A stretch of DNA of 64,000 nt from Gemmatimonadota bacterium (GTDB lineage: Bacteria; ARS69). Position 1 is the stretch's first letter. Every line of letters begins with the position of its first letter. The translations under genes were made by a program, and so were the position numbers. Below the pieces are notes generated by a model, which did not search any database, was not told the DNA's origin, and worked only from the letters and a program-made list of their open reading frames with translations. The stretch is taken from contig JASLLL010000002.1 of assembly GCA_030747075.1 (NCBI GenBank), positions 101,821 to 165,820 of the forward strand, written 5' to 3'. This document shows, one piece after another, positions 46,821 through 55,502 of the stretch.

Positions 46821-47690
46821 TCACTTCGTCTGTGCTTTCGGGGAGGTTTCTGCCTCGCCGGCGTCTGAACGCCAGCGTCGGATCCGCTCCTTCAACGCGT
46901 CCAGCCACTCCTGCGGGACCGTGACCGCCCCCACCGTCGAGTGGGCGCCGCGCGGGCCGTGGAAGTCGCTGCCGCCGGTCATCACCAGGTCGTTCTCCGC
47001 CGCGTACTCGGCAAACGCGCGCTCCGCGTCTTCATCATGGAGCGAGTGGCGCACCTCCACGCCGTCGAGGCCCGCCTCCACCAGGAAGTCCAGCCACTCC
47101 GGGGGACCATACACACCCGGATGCGCCGAAACCGCCGCCCCCCCCGCCCGATGCACCATGGCGATGGCGTCTACGGGAGCCGGGGAGTCCTTCGGAATGC
47201 AGGCCGGGCGGCCGTCGCCCAGATAGCGGTCGAACGCCTCGCGGTAGGTGTACACCCAGCCCGACTCCACCAGCGCACGCGCGAGATGAGGCCGGCCGAC
47301 GCCGCCTTCTCCGGCATACTCCAGCACCGCGTCCAGGCTCACCGGAACGCCAAGCTCCCCCAGACGCTCGACGATCTCTTCCGCACGCCGAAGGCGCACG
47401 GTGCGCAAGCGCTTCTGGAGTTCCGCGATCTCCGGGTGCGCGGGGTCGAACCCGTATCCCAGAATATGAACATCGACCTCTCCCTCCAGCGTGGAGATCT
47501 CGATGCCCGAGAGCACTTCCACACCGCAGTCCCTCCCGCAAGCCATGGCCCGGGGGACACCCGCCACCGAGTCGTGGTCGGTGAGCGCGATCGCCTTGAG
47601 CCCCGCATGGGCCGCCGCGCTGACTACCTTCTCCGGCGGCCAGTCGCCATCCGACTGGTTGGAGTGAATGTGCAGGTCCGCAATGCCCAT
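46821..47690 (-). CDS. PHP-domain phosphoesterase (YciV/RNase AM-like)
   Basis: A metal-dependent phosphoesterase of 289 residues. Motifs are DLHIHSNQSDG at residue 5, ALTDHDSV, SGIEISTLEGEVDVHILGYG, AVSAHPGVYG and MTGGSDFHG. Relatives hydrolyse 3',5'-bisphosphates or trim RNA 5' ends. The ATG at 47690 has GGGGAG upstream; the frame up to 48146 is antisense to queG and rejected. It is the first gene of the long minus-strand block and is divergent from queG. Confidence 0.9.
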   Translation of the reverse strand: MGIADLHIHSNQSDGDWPPEKVVSAAAHAGLKAIALTDHDSVAGVPRAMACGRDCGVEVLSGIEISTLEGEVDVHILGYGFDPAHPEIAELQKRLRTVRLRRAEEIVERLGELGVPVSLDAVLEYAGEGGVGRPHLARALVESGWVYTYREAFDRYLGDGRPACIPKDSPAPVDAIAMVHRAGGAAVSAHPGVYGPPEWLDFLVEAGLDGVEVRHSLHDEDAERAFAEYAAENDLVMTGGSDFHGPRGAHSTVGAVTVPQEWLDALKERIRRWRSDAGEAETSPKAQTK

Positions 47691-47803
47691 CGGTCCGCTC
47701 CCCGGTTGCGCGACGCAAGCGTGGCATTCTCCTACCTTCGGGAGCAAAGCGCCAGCGGGGAAGCACCCGAACGCGCGCCGCCGCTCCGTGGTAATGTCCG
47801 CCC

Positions 47804-48958
47804 ATGAAACGAGATGAGAGGCGGGACGCCGTGGCCCGCGAGGCCGAAGCGCTGGGGTTTGCGCGCGCCGGGTTCGCGCCGGCGGAGCCGTGCCGGGATC
47901 GCGACCGGCTGGAGGCATGGCTGGCGGACGGGTTCCACGCCGAAATGCAGTGGATCGCCCGGCGAGTGGACCGGCGCACTGACCCCACGGTGCTCCTTCC
48001 CGGCGCGAAGACGGTGATCTCGCTCCTGACGCGCTACCTGCCGCCACCCGGGGCAGGCGCGGCGTCTCCTGTCGGGCGGGTGTCCCGATACGCCCGCGGC
48101 CGCGACTACCACAATGTGATCGCGCGGCGCATGAAGAAGCTCGCACGCGCGGTGAAGGCGGCGGACCCCGAATCCGTCACGCGGGCGCTGGTGGACTCAG
48201 GGCCAGTGCTGGAGAAGGAGTGGGCGGAGCGGGCGGGACTGGGCTGGATCGGCAAGCACACGAATCTGGTCACCGAGAGTGAGGGGTCGTGGTTCTTCGT
48301 GTCGGAACTGGTGACCACGGCGGACCTCGCCCCCTCCGGACCCGGGCACGACAACCGGTGCGAACGCTGTATCGCGTGCATCCGTGCGTGCCCGACCGGC
48401 GCCATCGTCGCTCCGTACCGCGTGGATGCGCGCCGGTGCATCTCCTACCTGACGATCGAACTCCGCGGCGCGATCCCCCGGGAACTGCGCCCGCTCGTCG
48501 GGGACTGGATCTTCGGGTGCGATCTCTGCCAGGAGGTATGCCCGTGGAACCGGTTCGCGGTGGAGACGAGCGACCCGGCGTTCGCGGCGGGAGACCGGCG
48601 TTTCCCGGAGGACATCGCGGGACTGCTGTCGCTGGCCGAAGAGGAGTTCCGTCGCCGATTCTCGGGAAGCCCCATTCGCCGGGCAGGCCGCGACGGGCTT
48701 CTTCGGAATGCATGCGTCGCGCTGGGAAACCTGGGGGACGCTTCGACACTGCCCGCGCTGGAGCGGGCGCTTCGGGACCGGGCGGCGCTGGTGCGTGCGC
48801 ACGCCGCCTGGGCCATCGGACGGATCGGGGGCACGGGGTGCCGGATTCTGGCGGAGGCGAGTGAGAGCGAAGAGGACGCCGAAGTCCGGCGGGAAATCAC
48901 GTTCGCAATCGGGGAGTGCCGGGGAGAGGCGGTCGCCCCCCCTCCTCCGGCGGAATGA
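47804..48958 (+). CDS. queG: Epoxyqueuosine reductase
   Basis: The last enzyme of queuosine synthesis in tRNA, using cobalamin and two [4Fe-4S] clusters. The 384-residue protein has LGWIGKHTNLV, cluster motifs CERCIACIRACPTGA and CDLCQEVCPWN, then HEAT-like repeats (ALGNLGDASTLPALERAL, HAAWAIGRIGG) that bind tRNA. It is the only plus-strand gene between 33450 and 57123 and has no partner operon gene. Confidence 0.95.
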   Translation: MKRDERRDAVAREAEALGFARAGFAPAEPCRDRDRLEAWLADGFHAEMQWIARRVDRRTDPTVLLPGAKTVISLLTRYLPPPGAGAASPVGRVSRYARGRDYHNVIARRMKKLARAVKAADPESVTRALVDSGPVLEKEWAERAGLGWIGKHTNLVTESEGSWFFVSELVTTADLAPSGPGHDNRCERCIACIRACPTGAIVAPYRVDARRCISYLTIELRGAIPRELRPLVGDWIFGCDLCQEVCPWNRFAVETSDPAFAAGDRRFPEDIAGLLSLAEEEFRRRFSGSPIRRAGRDGLLRNACVALGNLGDASTLPALERALRDRAALVRAHAAWAIGRIGGTGCRILAEASESEEDAEVRREITFAIGECRGEAVAPPPPAE

Positions 48959-48974
48959 CCATGGGCACAGCGGG

Positions 48975-49472
48975 CTACTTGGGCGACACCATCGACCAGA
49001 CGCCGCCCTTTTCGACCCATCCGTACCGCGCGACGCCTTCCTCCTTGTGGACGGTGACCTGCGTCGTCTCCAGTGCTTCCCCGTTGTCTTTCATGAAGAT
49101 GTCGAGGTCGTAGATCTTCCCGTTTGTGGCGCGAAAGTCCGCGCAGGCGAAGTAGACATCATCACCGAGAGAGGCCAGCCGCTCCCGGTGGACCTTCACG
49201 AGTTCGAGAGCGAGCGCCTCTTTTGCCTGCGTGTCCCAGACGAGGAAGAAGCCGCCGAGGAGCGCTGACTGCGCGGCGACATACGCTTCGATGGAGTCGC
49301 CCAGTTCCTCCAGAGAGACTTCGCGGGGCGACCCGGGGTGCTCGGGGTGCTCGCCGGGGTGTTCCGGGTGCTCGCCGGGATGCTCGGGGTGCTCGGCAAG
49401 GGCGGGAAGTCCCCAGAGGCTGATCGAGAACAGGCAGGCGGAGAGGAGCAGGATACGCGGCGAGATCTTCAT
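48975..49472 (-). CDS. Small secreted protein with His/Pro repeats
   Basis: A 165-residue exported protein. A signal peptide (residues 1-26, ending LPALA) is followed by three exact EHPEHPG repeats (residues 27-47) that could bind metal. A ~115-residue mature domain then contains ALALELVKVHRERL, VYFACADFRATNGKIYDLDIFMK and a C-terminal ARYGWVEKGGVWS. I do not recognise the domain; its layout suggests a small alpha/beta fold. It converges on queG 16 bases away and follows the subtilisin gene, but a terminator separates them. Confidence 0.7.
   Translation of the reverse strand: MKISPRILLLSACLFSISLWGLPALAEHPEHPGEHPEHPGEHPEHPGSPREVSLEELGDSIEAYVAAQSALLGGFFLVWDTQAKEALALELVKVHRERLASLGDDVYFACADFRATNGKIYDLDIFMKDNGEALETTQVTVHKEEGVARYGWVEKGGVWSMVSPK
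49332..49394. repeat. Three 21-base tandem repeats encoding EHPEHPG
   Basis: The repeat units are near-identical in DNA and exact in protein, in the N-terminal region of the small secreted protein. Copy number may vary between strains. Confidence 0.75.
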
Positions 49473-49603
49473 CGCAAGTTCTCCAGGACGAAAGGTGCGG
49501 TCGGAAAAGCGGGATGACGCACGGTGCCCGCCACGCAGGGGAGCAAGCGCCGAACGGATGGGAAGAGTAGTCCGAACGGACGGATTGCGAAAGGTCCGGC
49601 ACG

Positions 49604-49638
49604 AAAAAGGGACCGGACGCCCGAAGGCAGCCGGTCCC
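49604..49638 (-). terminator. Rho-independent terminator of the subtilisin gene
   Basis: On the minus strand GGGACCGG and CCGGTCCC (plus coordinates 49631-49638 and 49609-49616) form an 8-base-pair stem with a 14-base loop, followed at once by TTTTT. It begins about 21 bases after the stop codon. This is the clearest intrinsic terminator in the window. Confidence 0.85.
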
Positions 49639-49659
49639 CGATTCCAGGCGAAAGACCGC

Positions 49660-50952
49660 CTACTTCTCCGTGAGAGCGTTCAGCGGCGAGATGCGCCCGT
49701 GCAACACTCCCGATCCCGGGAAGACGGGGTCCGTTGTTCCCGCCACCCGGTGCGCCGCCGTGATCGGCGCAAGCCCCAGTCCCTCAACGAGAATCGCCAC
49801 CGACCCGACCGTTGCGGGAGTGGCCATGGAAGTGCCGCTGGCGGACGCCATGCCCTGCCCGGGATAGCAACTGAGAATACGGACGCCGGGCGCGGCCACA
49901 TGGATCTCCGGCCCCCCGCCCGAGAACTCCGCAAGCGCGTCCACCGAGTCCACCGCGGCGGCACCCAGCGTCATCGGCGAGGTGCCGGGATATGCGGCCG
50001 TTCCCCAGCCTGCGTTTCCGGCTGCGGCCACCACGGGAACCCCGCGAGACACACAGTCCGACAGGATCCGGTCGAACATCTCGACCGGCTCCGAAAGCGA
50101 GAGGCTCAGGTTCACGATGTCGGCCCCCAGCTTCCGCGTGATCTCCATGGCGCGAACGAGGTCCCAGAAGCTGCCCATGCCTTCATCGTTCAGCACCTTG
50201 ATGGGGATGATGGTGATCCCAGGCGCCACCTGAAGCGCGATCCCGGAGACATGCGTCCCGTGCCCGTAGGCTTCGTCCACATATCCGTCTCCGTCGTCGT
50301 CGATCCCGTTCTTCGTTTCCAGAGACCCCATCGTGCTTCCACCGGGAAGAAGCTCCAGGTTCGCCTTGAGAAACCGGTGGTCTGCGTCGACGCCTGTATC
50401 GAGAACCGCGACGCGAACGCCTGCGCCGGTCGCGAGCGCGTGAACCCGCGGCAGCTCCAGTCGGGCGAGCGCGTCTTGGTCTCCCGCAGTGCCGTCATCC
50501 CATTCGCCTTCGTAGAACCCGATGACGAGAGAGGCCCCTTCCAGCAGGTAGACCTCGCGGTTCGTTGCCGCCTCCTCCACTCCCGCATAGTCATCGAGTT
50601 GAGAGATGTCGACCCCCGCAGGGTTGTTGTAGAGCACCGCCACCCCGCCGTCGCACGCCTCCGTGTAGACAATCTCCAGCCCGAACATGTCCACAAGAGC
50701 CTCCGGATCCGCGCCGGGCCGCATCTTGACGACAAACTGCGTACTGTCGGGGACGACCATCTGGGGACTGGTGATTCCCATGGAACCGCCCCCAAGGTCG
50801 CCGCCCCCGCCACCATGAGACCCTCCGGTCGAGCTGCTAATGCGAGAGCGCGCCGGGTCATCGGGTGCGGTAGGGAGGCCTTGGTCCACCCCGCAGCCCG
50901 CCGCAAGCGCGGCGATCCACAGTGCGGCCAGAACTCTGGCGGAATGCTTCAT
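49660..50952 (-). CDS. Subtilisin-family (S8) serine protease lipoprotein
   Basis: A 430-residue exported subtilase. The lipoprotein signal LWIAALAAGCG is followed by a Gly/Ser-rich linker and an inhibitor-I9-like propeptide (FVVKMRPGADPEALVDMFG). The catalytic triad is in VAVLDTGVD, GHGTHVSG and SGTSMATPA, with oxyanion asparagine in AAAGNAGWG. A GIDDDGDGYVDEAYG loop may bind calcium. The ribosome site GAGGAGG is strong. A GTGTATCA element lies ~190 bases upstream in the same orientation. It is the first gene after the TPR-CHAT operon and could act in the same response. Confidence 0.92.
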   Translation of the reverse strand: MKHSARVLAALWIAALAAGCGVDQGLPTAPDDPARSRISSSTGGSHGGGGGDLGGGSMGITSPQMVVPDSTQFVVKMRPGADPEALVDMFGLEIVYTEACDGGVAVLYNNPAGVDISQLDDYAGVEEAATNREVYLLEGASLVIGFYEGEWDDGTAGDQDALARLELPRVHALATGAGVRVAVLDTGVDADHRFLKANLELLPGGSTMGSLETKNGIDDDGDGYVDEAYGHGTHVSGIALQVAPGITIIPIKVLNDEGMGSFWDLVRAMEITRKLGADIVNLSLSLSEPVEMFDRILSDCVSRGVPVVAAAGNAGWGTAAYPGTSPMTLGAAAVDSVDALAEFSGGGPEIHVAAPGVRILSCYPGQGMASASGTSMATPATVGSVAILVEGLGLAPITAAHRVAGTTDPVFPGSGVLHGRISPLNALTEK

Positions 50953-51144
50953 GATGGCGTCCTCCTCGTTCGCGGTGGGGCATTTCTCCCTGGGGGGAGA
51001 GGACTCGCCGGGGCGACCACCTGAACAGATCTATCGTACCGCAGGAGCAACCCCGACTCACGAGAATACCGGCGCACCGCGCTCCGGGCCCATCGACCCC
51101 GAGGCGCCCGCATCCTCACACAGAAGGGCCACAAGGCCACCTTC

Positions 51145-51152
51145 TGATACAC
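51145..51152 (-). promoter_or_regulatory. GTGTATCA element, copy A (upstream of S8 protease)
   Basis: GTGTATCA on the minus strand, 192 bases before the subtilisin start, in the 416-base gap 50953-51368 that holds no recognisable gene. Context is AGAGGGTGTATCAGAAGG. See the other copies at 55487, 56077, 56942, 56989 and 57007. Confidence 0.5.
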
Positions 51153-51368
51153 CCTCTGGTCGCGAAAACCGTGCCGAACGGGCGGAGAGGGAGCAGCGGC
51201 GGGGAAAAACACGCCGAGGGGCCGTGGGAAGCCGGAAATCGGCAGAATCACGGACGAGGAGAAACCGCGGGCGAGGGGGATTCCGGACAGAAATGGACGA
51301 AAAGGGGCAAGTGTGTCCTGAGTCCGACGGCGGGAGCGGCTGGCGTGTGATCCGGCGACCGCCGCGGC

Positions 51369-54149
51369 CTATCCGGAAACGGCGGCAAAGGGGCCCCAGT
51401 GGAACGGATGCGGCATCGTCGCGCGGACCGCATCCCGGGCCAGAGCGGCGGCTTCCGCGGCGGGGGCACCCCCGACCCACGCGGGGTAGAACGCCGAGGC
51501 GAAAGCTCGCGACGATGCGTCATCCACTTTCCAGAGCGTAAGCACAAGCTCCCGCGCACCCGCCCCGAGCCCGGCGGTGATCCACCCGTCCATGTCGGAT
51601 CCGGGCATGTTCTCGGCAAGGCCGGATTCGCAGCTGGTGAAGTGCAGGAGCGAATCCTGAAGACGGCGTCGGTGAAGCTGCTCGAAGCCGAGCCAGCCGT
51701 CCGCCAGTCGCAGCCCGGAAAAGAGCCATCCCTGTCGGTGGAACACACCGTGCGCGGCGACATGCAGCACACCGAGACGACCGGACCCGTCACCCAGAGA
51801 GTCGCGGCGGCCGGAGACCGTCACATCGAATCCGCTGCGCCGGAGAATCGTGCCAACCTCGCGGACCTCTTTGCGGGTACCCGTTTCTCCACCGCCGAGA
51901 AGGAGCGCGCTCGGGCGAACCTTTCGGCGTCGGCTTCCGAGAAGCGCCGGGTGCGGAAGGCGGGACACACAGGGCGGCCCGTCTCCGTTCGAGACGGGCA
52001 GCGCCTGCACGGGAACGCTGTGCAGATCCCCGTGCGGGACCACGACGACATCTCGGGAAGCAAGCGACAGCGGCGTCCACAGAGCAGACCGCAGTTGCTC
52101 GACGGAACGCGTGCAGTCGTCCAGCGTCCGGTCGAGGAACTCGGCGCGTCGACGAACCGGCGCGTGAGCCGCCGTCTCCAGCGTGATGCGCAGGGGAATC
52201 CAGGTGCCGCGAAGCGCATCCTCGGCATCCGGGAGCGCGACATGCTCCACCCGCCCCCCCGACCGCACGACGAACGCGCGCCAACCGGAGGTGCCGCGAT
52301 CGTAGATCACGAGTTCGCGCCCGTGGAGGAGTCCCTTCCACTGACGGAAGGCCCGTTTCTCCCATGCGCGCCGAACGAGCGCCGGCGGACGAAGCGGCCC
52401 CTCGCCGAGTTCCACTTCCAGACGGGCCATCTCTCCGCGAAGCGCACGGAAGCGGGTGTCCTCGCCGCCGGGCGCCTCGCCTTCGGAGAGGCATTCGTCA
52501 CGAAGCCGGGCAATGGCCGTTCGCGTTTCCGGGCGAAGCTTGCGGGCGTCGCCGTGAAGCAGGTCTTCGATCAGGTTGGGGGAGCGCGCTTTCGCCACGA
52601 GATCTACGGCACGCGCAGCGGCGGAAGGCCCCCCGTGTTCGAGAACGACCTCCACCGCTTCCGCGTAGATGCGATCGCGCGCGCCGCCGGTGAGGATTCG
52701 AAGGCGGCGTGTGCCGAAACGCATGAGCAGCGTCTCGAGATCCTGCACGGAACGGCCCGCCCAGCGAACGGCTTCGCGGGAGCGCCCCAGAGCACCGAGC
52801 GCGCGGGCCGCGACTCCCGCCATGAGCGGCCGCTCCAGTCGGCCCGGGTGGTGGCGTGCGGCGCGGTGAGCTTTCTTCGCGAGAGTTGCGGCGATCCCGG
52901 GTCGGCCCGCGAGAAGATGCGCCTCCGCGGCGACCCCCCGGCAGAGCGCTCCGTCGCCAAGAGGATCTCTTCGGTCGAGGTAGCGCTGGATGCCGCGCAG
53001 GTGATGAAGCGCGCGCTCCGGGTGCCCGCCTTCCAGAAGAACCCGCGCGATCTCCAACTCCGCCCGGCGGCGGGACCACACATTCCCCACTTTCTTCCAG
53101 TAGAGGCGCGCGCGCTCCAGGTGAACCATCGCTTCCTGATGCGTGGCGGTCGTCGCAAGAAGCCGTCCGTGCAGGAACGCGGCCTGCGCGGCTTCCGACT
53201 CCATGCCCAGACCGTCGAACACGGAAAGCGCGGCGGCAGATTCCGGCTGCGCGGCCTCGGGCGCACCGACGGATGCGAAGAGCATCGCCAGTTCCCGATG
53301 GAGCCACGCGACGGCGCGCTCGTCTCCGAGCTTCGCAAAGCGTTGGCGCAGGCGGCCCACCGCTTTCACGCCGATGTCCCAGTTTCCTTCGGCGATGTCC
53401 AGTGCTGCGAGTCCCGTCTCCGCATAGGACTCCAGAAGCTGGACACCCGCCCCGCGGAACTGCTCGCGTGCGCGAAGGAACTCGCGGCGGGCGATGGAGA
53501 CACGCGCGGTCATCATGGCGATGATACCGAGATTGTACGCGCAGACGCCTGCGTCCCATGCGTTCCCGGAGCGGCGGAATATGGCCAGTGCGGCGCGGTA
53601 GCGTTCGGTGGCAAGGTCGTACTTGCCGGTGAAGAGCCACGCGTTCCCGACATTCGACTCCAGCCTGCCGCGAAGCTCCGGCGGCCCTCCGCGAAGATCC
53701 CCCACAGCCCCCCGGGCGACGGCGTGCGCGCGCTTCGGTTCGCCGCGAAGGGCCAGCGCGTGGACCCAGCCGATGGCTGCCTTTCCCGCCTCCAGCCGCT
53801 CCCCCGCCTTTCGGAAGGCAGCGTGCGCGGCGGCATACGCATCGCACGCTTCCGCCACACGACCGACCGCGGACAGCGCGTGCCCTTCCAGGCGCGCGAG
53901 CCGTGCGGCGTCTGCCGGATCCGGGTTGCGCCCTGCGACCCTTCGCATGTGGAGTACCGCATCGAGCGTCTGCGCGGGGTCCAGGCGCAGGTGCCGCAGC
54001 AGCGTGCGGTAGATCCGCTCCCAGGGCGAAAGCTCCGCTTCATCCGCCGGCACGCGCCCACCCTTCGCCCAGCGATCGGGGAGATCCCGATCGGGCGGGA
54101 GGGAAAGCAGGCGCGTGACGGCGCCACGAGTGGAGGGCTTGCGGGTCAC
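51369..54149 (-). CDS. TPR-CHAT caspase-like protease
   Basis: A 926-residue cytoplasmic protein. Residues ~80-480 are helical TPR-like repeats (ESNVGNAWLFTGKYDLATERY, VCAYNLGIIAMM and similar), a sensing or scaffold part. The C-terminal ~320 residues are a CHAT domain, clan CD of caspases and separase: catalytic histidine in HVAAHG near residue 800 and cysteine in FTSCESG near residue 840, both intact, plus LVLTLWKVDD. The GTG start at 54149 overlaps the anti-sigma stop (GTGA). Being third in an operon with an ECF sigma and anti-sigma, it probably acts in that switch, perhaps by proteolysis. Confidence 0.9.
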   Translation of the reverse strand: MTRKPSTRGAVTRLLSLPPDRDLPDRWAKGGRVPADEAELSPWERIYRTLLRHLRLDPAQTLDAVLHMRRVAGRNPDPADAARLARLEGHALSAVGRVAEACDAYAAAHAAFRKAGERLEAGKAAIGWVHALALRGEPKRAHAVARGAVGDLRGGPPELRGRLESNVGNAWLFTGKYDLATERYRAALAIFRRSGNAWDAGVCAYNLGIIAMMTARVSIARREFLRAREQFRGAGVQLLESYAETGLAALDIAEGNWDIGVKAVGRLRQRFAKLGDERAVAWLHRELAMLFASVGAPEAAQPESAAALSVFDGLGMESEAAQAAFLHGRLLATTATHQEAMVHLERARLYWKKVGNVWSRRRAELEIARVLLEGGHPERALHHLRGIQRYLDRRDPLGDGALCRGVAAEAHLLAGRPGIAATLAKKAHRAARHHPGRLERPLMAGVAARALGALGRSREAVRWAGRSVQDLETLLMRFGTRRLRILTGGARDRIYAEAVEVVLEHGGPSAAARAVDLVAKARSPNLIEDLLHGDARKLRPETRTAIARLRDECLSEGEAPGGEDTRFRALRGEMARLEVELGEGPLRPPALVRRAWEKRAFRQWKGLLHGRELVIYDRGTSGWRAFVVRSGGRVEHVALPDAEDALRGTWIPLRITLETAAHAPVRRRAEFLDRTLDDCTRSVEQLRSALWTPLSLASRDVVVVPHGDLHSVPVQALPVSNGDGPPCVSRLPHPALLGSRRRKVRPSALLLGGGETGTRKEVREVGTILRRSGFDVTVSGRRDSLGDGSGRLGVLHVAAHGVFHRQGWLFSGLRLADGWLGFEQLHRRRLQDSLLHFTSCESGLAENMPGSDMDGWITAGLGAGARELVLTLWKVDDASSRAFASAFYPAWVGGAPAAEAAALARDAVRATMPHPFHWGPFAAVSG

Positions 54150-54745
54150 TGCTTCGGATCCTCCAGCGTGAGAGTTTCCCCGTCCGGCAGATGGACCTCC
54201 AGCGTCCAGCCCGACCCCACGGCCTCGTCCAGCACGAAGTCGCCGCCGCTCGGCAGGTCCGCCCGGGCGATCACATGTTCCTGATGAATGAGCGCAATAC
54301 GGACCGCGTCGCCCGGCTTCTCCTTGCGCAGCCAGACCTTTCCCTGGATGCGCCAGCGACCGTCGCCCTTCGGGGGCGTCGCCATGATCCCGACTTCCGC
54401 CTCCGGCACCACCCGCGAGACCATACGAGTCTGCCCGGCGGCCCCCATCCCTCCACCACGAACATCGGCGGGAGCCCACGCAAGCGGGCGTGCGGCGGCG
54501 GTCAGGTCGGGCAGGAGCCTCCCGTCCGGCAGGCGTTCGACGAGTTTTCGCACGCGTTCCGGCGGCGCCACCCACTTCATCGCCTGCTTCGCCCGGAGAA
54601 GAACGCGAAGCGTCCCGACCTCGCGGCGGCAGCGAACGCAGGTGTCGTGGTGCTCCTCCAGTTCGGTTCGGCGGCGGGCCGTCCCCTTGCCCTCCAGCCA
54701 GGCGCGCCAGTCGTCCGGGGCGGGATGGTTGCGTCTTGCGGTCAC
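54146..54745 (-). CDS. Zinc-finger anti-sigma-like protein, soluble
   Basis: The N-terminal region carries a ZAS-type zinc site, HHDTCVRC at residues 32-39 (H-X3-C-X2-C), the fold by which many anti-sigma factors hold ECF sigmas. No membrane helix follows, unlike most such proteins. The last ~75 residues (WRIQGKVWLRKEKPGDAVRIAL to SGWTLEVHLPDGETLTLED) look like a beta-sandwich. At 199 residues it is coupled to the sigma gene before it and the CHAT gene after it by GTGA overlaps. It may be the regulatory target of the CHAT protease. Confidence 0.82.
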   Translation of the reverse strand: MTARRNHPAPDDWRAWLEGKGTARRRTELEEHHDTCVRCRREVGTLRVLLRAKQAMKWVAPPERVRKLVERLPDGRLLPDLTAAARPLAWAPADVRGGGMGAAGQTRMVSRVVPEAEVGIMATPPKGDGRWRIQGKVWLRKEKPGDAVRIALIHQEHVIARADLPSGGDFVLDEAVGSGWTLEVHLPDGETLTLEDPKQ

Positions 54746-55305
54746 GATGTCCCCTCCAGGATCTTTCTCATGCGAGCCAGACAGCGGCTTCGAATGGGGC
54801 CGATAGAACCGATGGCAAGGCCGGTCCTCCGCGAGATTTCGTCATACGGGAGCTTGCGCGCGTGCAGGAAGAGAAGCCGCAGGAGCTTCTCGCACTTCCC
54901 GCCCAGTTGTGTGAGGGCGTCCTCCAGCCGAAGGCGGCTCTCCGCGTCCTCGACGACCGTGTCGGGGAGTGCCGCGGGGTCCACCATGTCGGCGGAGATG
55001 TCCGGGAGCATCCGGCGCCTCCGAATGGCGACCTTGTAGGAGAGCCGTCTCGTGGCCACGATGAACCATCGGGGAAGCGCCTCGGCATTGCGAATGCGCG
55101 GAATCGAACGGTGGAGCTCCAGCCATACATCCTGAAACACATCGCCCGCGTCCTCTTCTCCGAGGCCCACTTCCAGGGCCGTCGAGTAGACGAGATTCTG
55201 ATAACGCAGGACCAGTCTCTTCCAGGCGGCCTCGTCGCCTTCGGCGCAAAGTCGGAGAAGCGTCTCATTGCTCTCCTTGTTCTGCGGGGGCGAGCTGTCG
55301 GCCAT
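54742..55305 (-). CDS. ECF-family RNA polymerase sigma factor
   Basis: A 187-residue two-domain sigma factor. Region 2 is visible as WKRLVLRYQNLVYSTAL and AGDVFQDVWLELHRSI, with RWFIVATRRLSYKV for -10 melting. Region 4 is LRLLFLHARKLPYDEISRRTGL, a helix-turn-helix for the -35 element. The ATG at 55305 lies just after GAGGAGAGG; a GTG at 55332 would add nine residues. It is first in the sigma / anti-sigma / TPR-CHAT operon. A GTGTATCA copy lies ~180 bases upstream, so it may control its own transcription. Confidence 0.92.
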   Translation of the reverse strand: MADSSPPQNKESNETLLRLCAEGDEAAWKRLVLRYQNLVYSTALEVGLGEEDAGDVFQDVWLELHRSIPRIRNAEALPRWFIVATRRLSYKVAIRRRRMLPDISADMVDPAALPDTVVEDAESRLRLEDALTQLGGKCEKLLRLLFLHARKLPYDEISRRTGLAIGSIGPIRSRCLARMRKILEGTS

Positions 55306-55486
55306 CCTCTCCTCGGGGATCCACGGGAGCACAAGAGTCTCAGGGAATCCTAGCGGATCGGATGATTCCTGGCAAAGACGCCGGGCGCCTGCCCCGAGAG
55401 GCGAGTGCCCGGCCGCAACAGGTCATCCCCGCCGCGCCGGCCCACTTGGGTCTCTCCCGGCAAGAAGGGCGCGGGAGCCGCGCTCC

Positions 55487-55494
55487 TGATACAC
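55487..55494 (-). promoter_or_regulatory. GTGTATCA element, copy B (upstream of the ECF sigma operon)
   Basis: GTGTATCA on the minus strand in the context CCTTCGGTGTATCAGGAGCG, 155 bases before the GTG and 182 before the ATG of the sigma gene. The orientation is toward the operon. Confidence 0.5.
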
Positions 55495-55502
55495 CGAAGG
55501 TT

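Noticed and set aside
53519-53534. GATGATACCGAG as another copy of the TGATACAC element
   Set aside because: It matches only the first six bases and lies inside the CHAT coding sequence.
51399-54284. 961-codon plus-strand frame opposite the TPR-CHAT gene
   Set aside because: Basic, low-complexity and motif-free, while the opposite strand has an intact CHAT catalytic pair and TPR repeats.
51369-55332. Calling the sigma/anti-sigma/CHAT operon a type III-E CRISPR (Craspase) locus
   Set aside because: No Cas7-11-like effector, cas1/cas2 or repeat array is in the window; only the three-gene logic is similar.
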